Of a DNA stretch of 64,000 nucleotides, positions 35,465 to 45,055 are shown one piece after another. Position 1 is the stretch's first letter. Every line of letters starts with the position of its first letter. The stretch spans positions 7,789,158 to 7,853,157 of the forward strand of contig NC_135567.1 in the NCBI RefSeq assembly GCF_964340395.1, read 5' to 3'. The notes under the pieces were generated by a model, which had not been told where the DNA came from, searched no databases, and saw only the letters and a program-made list of their open reading frames with translations. The position numbers and the translations under genes are program-made. Origin of the DNA: Glandiceps talaboti (Eukaryota > Hemichordata > Enteropneusta > Spengelidae).

Positions 35465-37232
35465 ATGGATGTAATAGATATACAGAACTGTACTAAAGAT
35501 GAGTTAATGACTATAAAAGGAATAGACCCTGCAACAGCTAAGTCAATAATTGATCTCCGTGAGAGGCACAAGCACCTAACTCAAGAACTTATAACAGCAA
35601 TTTTGCATTCTAAACCGTCGAAGGAATTTTGGGACAAAGTTAGGTTCACACCAATTCCACTGACTACTCCCGACCATACCCCTGAAGGTCCTACTGACAT
35701 AGAGGAGGGAGGGGGAGCTAGTGGTGGTAGTCCCACTAGCACCGATACCACACCACAGCAAGACCACTTCAATGCAAGGATGGGAGAAGTTATTGATCAA
35801 GCTACTGCCAACTCAGTCTATGGGGGTAGAAGTTATTGATCAAGCTGCTGCCAACTCAGTCTATGGGGGTACAAGACCAAAGGCAAACAAAGGGAAGTCA
35901 CCACCATCCCATGACACCCCACCAGCTGAGCATCCAGCACCACAAACACCAGTTGTGCACCAGACACCACCATCTGGGCCTCATCTGCAAATGACAGGCC
36001 AACCGATGCCACCACCAGAGACTCAACCACCGCCAATGGGGTACTACCCACCCTCGTGGGGGTATCAGGTACCACCACCTGGTCCATCACAACCTGCATA
36101 TCGCCAGTCACCACCAGCTGCAAACATACCAGTGACACAACCAGGCTACCAGGCACCGTCCATGGGGTACTACCAACCAGCTGGATACCAACAGCCACCA
36201 CCAGCCAGCTATACAATGGGGCAGTCAGGATACCAACCACCTATCATGGGGTACTACCCACCGGCAATGCCTTATCTGGCATACCATCAGCAGCCAACAT
36301 CACCATACCAATACCCACCATACCCCATGGTACCACCATACTACCAGCCTCATCCCATGCAATCATATGGACCACCAACAGTCTCACAGCCTTTAGTGTC
36401 ATCAACTATGGGCCAACAACCAGACCAACGAGTGTTGACAGGTGCAACTCAGTTTAAGCAGGAACAACCAATGCCTACAGCACACACACCAGTGCCAACA
36501 CCATGTGTGCAAGGGCCATCTCCCCATGTAGGAGTGAGCAGTACCACCACCACTCTCCCAACACCGACAAGTCAGCAACACACCTGGGACCAGGGAGTCA
36601 GTGCTTCAGATAGAAGGGGATACAGCCAACCACCACATCATCCCTATGTCCCCAAGAACTTGATTTACTCAGGAGATAGTACATGGCGGAGTTTTATAAC
36701 CCGATACGAGCAGTATGCACACTCCAATCAGTGGACAATCCAGGAGGCGAGAGACAACATGTGTTGGTTCTTAGATGGCAAAGCTATTGATTACTACACT
36801 CTTATCCGAGATCGACATCAAGATATTGAATACCACAACCTAGTCAAACAACTGGAACGCCGTTTCGATTTTCAAGAACTACCAGAAACTGCCCTGGTTG
36901 AATGTTATCAAGCAAAACAGTGGTCTGATGAGACGCTCCGTGACTGGGCAGACAGACTACTAACACAGGCAACACATGGCTTCGATAATTTCAATGATGA
37001 GCATATGAATGGACAGGCCTTACTATCATTCTGTCAAGGCTGCTTGGATAAGGAGGCCGGACAATATGCGGCTAATCAACGACCAGCCACAATAGACAGT
37101 GCAATTGATAAAATCAGATGGTTTAAGCACAATAACCAGGCAATCTTTGGCAAGTCCCCGTGCTCACGGGAGATTCGCCAAGTCATCACAGATGTTGACG
37201 ACAGCAACGACCACAGCCAACCACGGGTATGA
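35465..37232 (+). pseudogene. gag: Gypsy gag with helix-hairpin-helix N-terminus, frame-broken
   Basis: Starts at ATG 35465. The N-terminal ~50 codons (LMTIKGIDPATAKSIIDLRE) resemble a helix-hairpin-helix fold of the ComEA/DNA-binding type. A Pro/Gln/Tyr-rich region (36000-36600) follows, then a capsid-like block (STWRSFITRYEQYAHSNQW near 36680, ending about 37150). A 43-bp tandem duplication (35786-35828 repeated at 35829-35871) shifts the frame by one; this alone accounts for the separation into 35465-35839 and 35721-37232. The second part stops at 37232, before the zinc knuckle. Gag proteins form the particle that packages element RNA. Confidence 0.75.
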
Positions 37233-37563
37233 GCAGCCACCCGTCTCCAATCAAATAGACCACCGCCACCATCTCATTTAACAGGCCACAGGTACGTATC
37301 CACACAACTCTCCTATACAGAAAAAAATCTCTGGAGGATGAGGTTTTGAACCTGAAGGGCCAATTACAAACAATACAGTCTGCCCTAGATGGAATTATCT
37401 CACAGATGAAGACAATAACAACCCACGAAGGTCCAGGAGCCGGTCACCATCACCAAACCGAAACTGTTACCAGTGTGGTAGACCCAGACACTTCAGGAGG
37501 GACTGCCCACAGCTCGACCCCAAAACCAATAGAGTGACCTTTGCACCAGATTTAAACAAGTAG
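37233..37563 (+). pseudogene. Gag zinc-knuckle segment, out of frame
   Basis: About 37462-37505 encodes NCYQCGRPRHFRRDCPQ, a C-x2-C-x4-H-x4-C zinc knuckle, the nucleic-acid-binding motif normally at the gag C-terminus. A stop at 37230-37232 and further frame changes separate it from the capsid block. Ends at a TAG near 37561. Confidence 0.75.
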
Positions 37564-37669
37564 GGGTCGGAGACAGAGGCCTAACACCGACCCTCAATCC
37601 CACAGGCCTCAGCAACCGGACAGATAACCTGGACACCGACAAATTGGACCAAACCCTACTAGAAAAGCA

Positions 37670-38485
37670 ATGTACCACACCACCCTTTTACGGTATGTTA
37701 CATGCTCGTCAGGAAAACCTTCTGCGATGAACACAACTGCAAACAGTGAGCAGGAAGAAGTCACTATATACCAACTCAAGTCATCTTCCATGTGCACTGT
37801 GCCTATTAAAATTCAAGGACACCAGGTGAATGCCATAGTTAATACTGCAGCAGAAGTTACCCTCATCTCAGACCAACTCTACAAAAGCTTACATGACAAA
37901 CTGATAATACTCAAAACGGTAATCATGCACACAGCTGGCCGGAATCTAGACATGAAAGGCATTATCATAGGACCTGTCCACCTTCAATTAGGGGGAGCGA
38001 AATTCCTACAGAACATTTAGGTAGCTCCCATTGAGGATGATATGCTTCTGGGACTGGATTTCCTGAGAACCAACAAAGTCCAGGTAGACATGGATAAGAG
38101 CCAGCTAGTTCTTGGGCAAGAAACTTTGGACATGACCTATGGCAATGGTTATCATGGTAGGGACCCTCCCAAAATAGCCAAGGTGTCTTTGAGGGAAAGA
38201 ACAGAAGTCCCACCCAACCATGTGGTCCGAGTACAATGTGATATCGATAAAGACATATTCGACTATGTACTGAAACCCATAGGAGGTCTAGAAGTAATGG
38301 CGCATGAGTACATCCCATTAATCATGGACGATGACACCTGGCATTTAAGTAAATTTCCACACCCTCTGGATCCTAACAGATACCAGAAAAGAGGAAAAGC
38401 CAGGAGGCCACCCCCCAAAAAAATCCCACAAAACACCAAACTGTCCCCAGAGTACAGCGTCCTGTTTACCAAGGTGACAAGATGA
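37670..38485 (+). pseudogene. Gypsy aspartic protease and pre-RT linker, catalytic Asp lost
   Basis: The retropepsin active-site position reads VNTAAEVTLIS where the family has D-T/S-G-A, so both the catalytic Asp and the Gly are replaced. The C-terminal protease signature MLLGLDFLRTNKV is intact at 38043-38081. A TAG at 38018-38020 interrupts the frame between these two blocks. The downstream segment (VPPNHVVRVQC near 38210 to 38485) resembles the linker before reverse transcriptase. The reverse transcriptase itself never begins. The protease would normally process Gag-Pol; this copy cannot. Confidence 0.75.
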
Positions 38486-38777
38486 ATGGGATGGTTCATG
38501 CCAGACCAATACTCCCCGAATCCCCTAGCTCACCAGCTACTCTTCTACCCTGGCGAATATTGGTAGCCATCTCGGGTGAACTGAGTCCGCAACAACGGAC
38601 TCAGTTTAAGAATATGGATCCCAAGTAGAAGAGCTCACTTGTAATCCCGCACTCATGGGGCTAACTGAGGGGAGGGGCACTGAACCGCAAAATCATCAGC
38701 AAAGTGTTTACTGGGGAGTTGACATCCCAGACCAAACAGGGATCAACTTCAAGGAACACCCACTTCAGGGGGGGCAC
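38486..38777 (+). other. 3' internal remnant and polypurine tract
   Basis: Short non-open remnant joining the protease linker to the 3' LTR, with stops in all frames. It ends in CAGGGGGGGCAC, a polypurine tract directly before the LTR TG. About 3 kb of pol expected here is missing. Confidence 0.6.
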
Positions 38778-38939
38778 TGTCAACAGCGCCACCGGATCAG
38801 CCGAACCCAGTGTGCAAGAAGACTGCTGATGATCAAGATGTATACCTATATTGTTACAGAGTGTATTATCTTTATTGTTTGTTCCTACTCTTCATGGAAA
38901 ACCACTACCAGACGTTTTACGGTAAGCTGGTTCTCTACA
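38778..38939 (+). repeat. 3' LTR (162 bp)
   Basis: TGTCAACAG to TCTCTACA, collinear with the 5' LTR; four base differences, all transitions. The flank 'tacctttc' shows no match to the 5' flank. Confidence 0.85.
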
Positions 38940-39823
38940 TACCTTTCAAACGTGTAATGTGTAAGCAAGGGTGCGTTCGCTAGCCAAAACGTTTTGTCAT
39001 TGTTTGGCCAGGGGGCCCTGGCCCGGTTTCGAACCATACAATGCATGTTGAGCGTTTCAAACAGAAGATTGTCGCATTTTGTGTACATTCAGCATTCATC
39101 ACTGAAAATTACACCTTTGCAGTTCTGTCAGGATGCTAGAATGCCTAAAAAAAATGCCTGTGCATACACTATTCTTACACTAACAAAGTGATCTTTGACC
39201 TGTGACCTGACCCCAAGTTTATCTCGCATCGCTCAATGTACGTCAAATCGACCGTACCATTATGCCAAAGGGTATTTGTATTTCTAAATACCGTTGCCAA
39301 TTGTAAATGACCAATTTCATGAACATTTTTGCAGTGCTGAATCAAAACTAATGTACGTGTGTGAATGGTCTTTGGATTATTTTACTGCAGAGGTTTTTGT
39401 AGATTCAGCTCCACAGATCCTCCGGAGGCAAGGATTAGCTTGTACTAAGTTGTAGGTGTGAATGCTTTACGCCGGTGTAAGTGCCCTCAACCAGTGTATT
39501 ACTTGGTGAGCTTGCTAATATTTATTCAGAACCACCAATGTATAAAAAAAAACATTGAAGTCGGCAACGAACCATAAATATTGTTATTATGATTGATGTA
39601 CCACACCGCATCATCCCTTCAATGAATTGGCCTTCCATGTAACATTTACGTGGTTCACTCAAACTATGTCTTATACTAACTGCAATAACTGTAGCATGTA
39701 CTGTGATTTTGGGGTTCTTTCCTCTGTTTTTGTACCTTTTCCTGTTCCGATGTTTAACTGGAAGCAATCGCTAGAATTTCTCCAATGGTAACGCAAATGG
39801 CCAAGGTCACAATGAAAATGTGA
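38940..39823. other. Non-coding sequence between Gypsy element and DDE scrap
   Basis: No supported gene. Contains a GC palindrome near 39008 ('ggccagggggccctggcc'). Small ORFs here have no recognisable motif. Confidence 0.35.
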
Positions 39824-40081
39824 TTGAGATGTCAGCGTACTACCCGTTTCAAAATGTTGCTACTTTTGGGTTTTCCTCACCGTCGAATTGCAGAGCCAAA
39901 CTTACGCGAAATATTAGGAGAACAAGAGGTTAATTTGCTATTTCAACCACCGTATTTCCCAAAATTTAACACATGTGAAATATGTTTTCGTTATCTGAAA
40001 AGATACCTTATGTTAGAGCACACGATGTCTTCGCCACCGTATTTATGGAAACGGCTATCAAAGAAGTTGTTGCCGAGATAG
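39824..40081 (+). pseudogene. Tc1/mariner-like DDE transposase C-terminal fragment
   Basis: The reading frame contains HRRIAEPNLREILGEQ and then FQPPYFPKFNTCEICFRYLK. This matches the last part of IS630/Tc1-type DDE endonuclease domains: an I-H-R-type segment, a P-P-Y-x-P-x-x-N-x-C-E block carrying the final acidic residue, then L-K. The upstream catalytic Asp region is not recognisable and no terminal inverted repeats were found. Such transposases cut and paste DNA transposons; only about 85 codons survive here. Confidence 0.55.
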
Positions 40082-40857
40082 CACTGTAATTTGCGTAAAT
40101 ATTCTCTTCAGATTTTGTGGATTTCCTTTGTATTAACTCTCGATTATAAGTTTTAACGGTACAGTTAGGCCAACATGCGAGCATCACAGCCATAAAAGTT
40201 CAAACACTGTGAGCATTGGAGGTACATGTATCTGTGAATATATGGTTTGTGTAAAAGTTGCTATTGATGTCTACGTTTTAGGTACTTGTCCTCGGGTTTT
40301 AATTTTAAGATATTTCCATCTTGAAGTTTTTCACTGAATGTGAATGTACTCGGAAAAGTAATGGGGTGACTGGGGGAACCCGTCCCCTTTTACATGTGCA
40401 AGTCAGATGGCGTCACATAATTAATCTGCAAATAAATGCAGCTCGTTCTCAACATCACGTAATTGCGTACAATTAGTGTTCAGTAGGATTTTTTGTGTGG
40501 TTTACTGAAATATTTCATAGCAGACGACTGATGTGCGAAGTGAAATTGATAACATATATTGGGTCATTTCACAAGTGCCGGAAGTGTTTAGTATCATTTT
40601 TGACTTTTTTACCAGTGAATGTCTATGCCACACTGGGGGGGGGGGACATTTTGGATTGATTACTTTCAAATTATTAGTGAAAGTCAAGTTAATTGTAACT
40701 AAATAAACTACAAACACTGGTATGCTGATTATTTCCTCAACTCAACTCTGACATAAGTGAAATTACTTTCTTTAGATCTATGTTCATACCAAGATTTGAT
40801 GACAAAATCACATTCTTTTATTTTAATGTTAATTTTTTAAAACCTGGTGTCTTCCAG
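40082..40857. other. Intergenic or intronic AT-rich sequence
   Basis: No gene recognised. Contains a short G run at about 40636. The final bases (GTCTTCCAG, to 40857) form the splice acceptor for the next exon. Confidence 0.4.
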
Positions 40858-41051
40858 GCAAGACATTCTTCTTCATTGGAAAGGATGGTGTTGGTTCTAA
40901 GCAAGTGTTACTAACCCAACAACAACGGAAGGAAGTTTTCAAAGAATGTCATGTTTCTCCAATGTTGGCCATCTTGGCATCAACAAAGACAGTGAAGAAG
41001 ATTTCATCAAGGTTTTATTGGAAGACCATCTCAAGTGACATGCAAGAATTG
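40858..41051 (+). pseudogene. Ginger/KRBA2-like integrase zinc-binding exon
   Basis: A 194-bp exon with a good acceptor (TTCCAG) and donor (GTAAGT at 41052). It reads GKTFFFIGKDG near the start, then RKEVFKECHVSP and TVKKISSRFYWKTISSDMQ. This is the H-H-C-C zinc-binding N-domain of Gypsy-type integrases as found in intron-containing host genes and Ginger-like DNA transposons. The first His is present; the second (normally in G-H-x-G before K-T) is replaced by a hydrophobic stretch. It continues in phase into the exon at 42002, which supplies the Cys pair. Classed as pseudogene because the downstream parts are broken. Confidence 0.65.
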
Positions 41052-42001
41052 GTAAGTATGATTATTTAGTTAGATAATGGTTCTGTAAAATAGTATCACC
41101 CTAAAGTACTTAGTACATTAAAATTTCATAAATTTTCACAAGAGAAAACAGTAAATATCTTGGTAAATTTATCTATACTTTGATACACATGATGCTTGTA
41201 GTCAACTGAACAATAATAACTCTGTCATACAAAGCCTGTTTCCCATCATATTCACTGCAACAGCCATGCTGAGACCAGTAAAATAGTATCCCCCTCCCCC
41301 TGAGTACTAAGTTTGGCACTTCCAAAATCCATACTTTTTCAGAATGGAAAGTGTTAAACATGTTGGTAAATATATGCTTTGATACACATGATGCTTGTAT
41401 TCAGCTGAAAAATACAACTTCAGACATCAGACCATGGACGAACGGAGCCTGTTACAAACAGGGAAAGTAAACAACTGAAATAGATTAATAACTTTTGGCT
41501 CAGCATGTTGGAAGTACAGACAAGTATTACATTCCATCATTTGATAAGAACAGTTTTATGACCACTTTACATAAATTTACAGTTCCCCTGGTATTTCATG
41601 TACACATAAAGAGGCAATAAATCTGTTCTTATCAAACCATGGTGTGAACTACAAGTCTCTTCTGTTTTAACATTCTGAGCCAAGTGTAATAAATCCAATT
41701 TGCTTGTTTACTGTCCCTGTTTCAGTGTTTGTAACAGGTTCAGTTGTCCACAGTCTGATGTCTGAAGTTATAATATCTCTGTCATACATAGCCCGTTTAC
41801 CATCATAGCCATACTGAGACCTGTAAAATAGTATCCTCTCCAGAGTACTAAGTTTTCCACTTCCAAAATCCATACATTATATGTCTATAATACTTTGATG
41901 TACATTATGTTTGTAAAGAATTGAAAAATAATAATCATATACTATATAATATAGTCAATATTCTCTATAATGTTGTTCTGAACATTGTTATATTTTATTA
42001 G
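41052..42001 (+). other. Intron with direct repeats and a foldback insertion
   Basis: 950-bp GT-AG intron. Two direct repeats of about 100-115 bp (41219-41333 and 41777-41874) share 'taaaatagtatcc' and 'ccacttccaaaatccatac'. Between them, 41416-41775 is an imperfect foldback: 'cagacatcagacca', 'cctgttacaaac', 'gataagaacag' on the left are matched inversely by 'cttatcaaacca', 'gtttgtaacagg' and 'gtctgatgtctg' on the right. It looks like a TE insertion that split or duplicated a repeat. Confidence 0.65.
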
Positions 42002-42130
42002 ATCAAGAGTTGTGGTAAGTGTCAGAGGTTTGAGAAAATAAAAACTTGTGGTCCTGAACTGAAACCTATTCCGAATAAAGCTCCATGGTATATGCTTGGA
42101 ATCGATTTAGTTGGCCTATATCCATAGGTT
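42002..42130 (+). pseudogene. Integrase core start (first catalytic Asp), truncated
   Basis: Begins directly after TTATTAG with IKSCGKCQRFEKIKT, which holds the C-x2-C of the zinc-binding domain, then APWYMLGIDLVG, where ID carries the first catalytic Asp of the DDE triad. The frame stops at a TAG just after 'LYP', and the rest of the integrase core (D and E of the triad) is absent. The 42-bp minisatellite begins 60 bp further on. Splice phase fits the 40858 exon exactly. Confidence 0.65.
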
Positions 42131-42182
42131 GCATAGGTGTTGCCTATTCCCACTTGAAACCGTACACATCAATCAATAATCA

Positions 42183-44215
42183 ACCTCCAGCAGACCAGTC
42201 CCAGATAGAGCACCAGCCTTCAACCACTCCAGCAGACCAGTCCCAGATAGAGCACCGGCCTTCAACCACTCCAGCAGACCAGTCCCAGATAGAGCACCAG
42301 CCTTCAACCACTCCAGCAGACCAGTCCCAGATAGAGCACCGGCCTTCAACCACTCCAGCAGACCAGTCTCAGATAGAGAACCAGCCTTCAACCACTCCAG
42401 CAGACCAGTCCCAGATAGAGCACCAGCCTTCAATCACTCCAGCAGACCAGTCCCAGATAGAGAACCAGCCTTCAACAACTACAGCAGACCAGTCCCAGAT
42501 ATAGCACAAGCCTTTAACCACTCCAGCAGACCAGTCCTAGATAGAGCACCAGCCTTCAATCACTCCAGCAGACCAGTCCTAGATAGAGCACCAGCCTTCA
42601 ATCACTCCAGCAGACCAGTCCCAGATAGAGCACCGGCCTTCAACCACTACAGCAGACCAGTCCCAGATAGAGCACAAGCCTTCAACCACTACAGATGACC
42701 AGTCCCAGATAGAGCACAAGCCTTCAACCACTCCAGCAGACCAGTCCCAGATAGAGCACAAGCCTTCAACCACTACAGCAGACCAGTCCCAGATAGAGCA
42801 CAAGCCTTCAACCACTCCAGCAGACCAGTTCCAGATAGAGCACCAGCCTTCAACCACTACAGCAGACCAGTCCCAGCTAGACCACCAGCCTTCAACCATT
42901 CCAGCAGACCAGTCCCAGATAGAGCACCAGCCTTCAACCACTACAGCAGACCAGTCCCAGATAGAGCACCAGCCTTCAACCACTCCAGCAGACCAGTCCC
43001 AGATAGAGCACAAGCCTTCAACCACTCCAGCAGACCAGTCCCAGATAGAGAACCAGCCTTCAACTACTCCAGCAGACCAGTCCCAGATAGAGCACAAGCC
43101 TTCAACCACTCCAGCAGACAGTCCGAGATAGAGAACCAGCTTTCAACCAATCCAGCAGACCAGTGCCAGATAGAGCACCAGCCCTCAAGCACTCCAGTAG
43201 ACCAGTCCCAGATAGAGCACCAACTTTCAACCGCTTCAGCAGACCAGTCCCAGATAGACCACCAGCTTTCAACCACTACAGCAGACCAGTCCCAGATAGA
43301 GCACCTGCCCTCAACCACTACAGTAGACCAGTCCCAGATAGACCACCAGCTTTCAACCACTCCAGCAGACCAGTCCCAGATAGAGCACCATCCTTCAACA
43401 ACTCCAGCAGACCAGTCCCAGATAGAGCACAATCCTTCAACCACTACAGCAGACCAGTCCCAGATAGAGAACCAGCTTTCAACCACTACAGCAGACCAGT
43501 CCCAGACAGAGAACCAGCTTTCCACCAATCCAACAGACCAGTGCAAGATAGAGCACCAGCCCTCAAACACTCCAGTAGACCAGTCCCAGAGAGAGAACCA
43601 GCTTTCAACCACTACAGCAGACCAGTCCCAGACAGAGAACCAGCTTTCAACCAATCCTGCAGACCAGTGCAAGATAGAGCACCAGCCCTCAAACACTCCA
43701 GTAGACCATTCCCAGATAGAGCACCAGCCTTCAACCACTCGAGCAGATCAGTCCCAGATAGAGCAACAGCCTTCAACCGCTCCAGCAGACCAGTCCCAGA
43801 TACAGCACAATCTTTCAACCACTCCAGCAGACCAGTCCCAGATAAAGCACAATCCTTCAACCACTACAGCAGACCAGTCCCAGGTAGAGCACTAACTTTC
43901 AACCACTCCAGCAGACCAGTCCCAGATAGAGCACAATCCCTCAACCACTACAGCAGACCAGTCCCAGATAGATCACAATCCTTCAACCACTACAGCAGAC
44001 CAGTCCCAGGCAGAGAACCAGCCTTCAACCACTTCAGCAGACCAGTCCCAGATAGAGCACCAGCCTTCAACCACTCCAGCAGACCAGTCCCAGATAGATC
44101 ACACTCCTTCAACAACTACAGCAGACCAGTCCCAGACAGAGAACCAGCATTCAACCACTACAGCAGACCAGTCCCAGATAGACCGTCAGCCTTCAATCAC
44201 TCCAGCAGACCCACA
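42183..44215 (+). repeat. 42-bp coding-type minisatellite, about 48 copies
   Basis: The unit is 42 bp, encoding the 14-residue motif ADQSQIEHQPSTTP in its longest native-looking frame. Because 42 is divisible by three, all six frames are long and open, giving spurious ORFs such as the 367-codon SRPVPDRAPAFNHS series. Single-base lesions change phase, for example a lost C near 43108 ('gcagacagtcc'). The QIEHQPS frame after that point runs on, apart from a TAA near 43893, past the array end into PADPHFPSPLPFRREP and stops at about 44331, which suggests the array once lay inside a coding region. Units differ by scattered substitutions, so it is moderately old. Confidence 0.9.
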
Positions 44216-45055
44216 TTTTCCCAGTCCCTTACCCTTCAGAAGGGAACCAAGAAGATTCATACTTGAGCAGAGCCATTCACTTGCAAACTTAAAAAGAAGA
44301 AGAGAATTGACAGAGACAGAGCACGTTTAGCGAAAGATATTCCAAGTATGGTAAACTCATTAAAACACCAGGACAATAGATGACTGACCATGTCATGAAT
44401 CACGCACCAGCTCTATTGAAGCAGCAGTTTCCACACATGGACAGTCTACAGAATGTCCTTGTAATGACGGCAGGCACAGCTATCATCACACCAGATCAAG
44501 AATTCATCCAAATACTGAATATAGACCAAAATCACTGGGTTACCGTATCCAATATTGGCTGCAGCAAAGGCGTAGTGAATGTATATGATTCCATGTGGTG
44601 TGGGCTAGATAGAAGAGCAAAGAAGGCTGTAGCCTGTCTGCTATTTCATGAAGGGATAAGTATAAAAATACAGTGCGTGCGTACACAAACAAGTAGGATG
44701 TGATGACTGTGGACTATTTGCTATGGCCAATGCAACAGCCAAATGTTTTGGACTTGAACCAACAGAGTTTACGTGGGAGCAGACATCGATGAGAAGCCAT
44801 CTCGCAACGTGTTTTCAACATCAAATCATGGAGATTTTCACGTCATGGAGAAGACGACGGACCATAAAATCAGGAAAACGTTAATGTTGCCCATCTACTG
44901 CCATTGCAGGCAACCAGATCGTGGAAGCAACATGATGCAGTGTGACAAGTTTAAAGACTGGTACCATACTGATTGCAAAGAACTGTCAGCAAGTTTACTT
45001 AAAACAAAAGACTGAAATTTGTGTGTACAAAGTGTAAAAACCAAATGTGTCACTA
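44216..45055 (+). pseudogene. C48 (Ulp1-like) peptidase and PHD-finger remnant
   Basis: The catalytic triad can be located: His in NHWVTVSNI (about 44535), Asp in VNVYDSMW (about 44580) and Cys in DDCGLFAMA (about 44702). The last lies one frame away from the first two. A PHD-type finger follows (YCHCRQPDRGSNMMQCD at about 44900, then WYHTDC), back in the first frame, but one zinc ligand is Phe (CDKFKDW instead of C-D-x-C). The final C-T-K-C pair is again out of frame after a likely single-base loss near 45014. From memory, the combination of integrase, C48 peptidase and PHD occurs in Ginger-type DNA transposons and KRBA2-like genes. At least three frame lesions make it non-functional. Confidence 0.65.

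Larger units (their letters stand above)
34258..38939 (+). mobile_element. Gypsy-type LTR retrotransposon, internally deleted
   Basis: 4.7 kb bounded by two 162-bp LTRs in direct orientation. Order: LTR, ~1-kb leader, gag with zinc knuckle, protease, short linker, then a jump to the 3' end with a polypurine tract and LTR. Reverse transcriptase, RNase H and integrase are absent, so it could only have moved in trans. The LTRs differ at 4 of 162 positions. The flanking 5 bp do not match, so no target duplication is visible. Confidence 0.85.

Noticed and set aside
35576-36457. Overlapping ORFs on both strands in the Pro-rich gag region
   Set aside because: Shadows of low-complexity gag coding sequence; the gag frame is supported by its capsid block.
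42579-43738. Minus-strand ORFs with VVEGWCSIWDWSAG repeats
   Set aside because: Shadow of the 42-bp array on the opposite strand.
43163-44266. 367-codon ORF with SRPVPDRAPAFNHS repeats
   Set aside because: Alternative frame of the 42-bp array; the frame that exits the array into non-repeat sequence is QIEHQPSTTPADQS, so this long ORF is probably not the native one.
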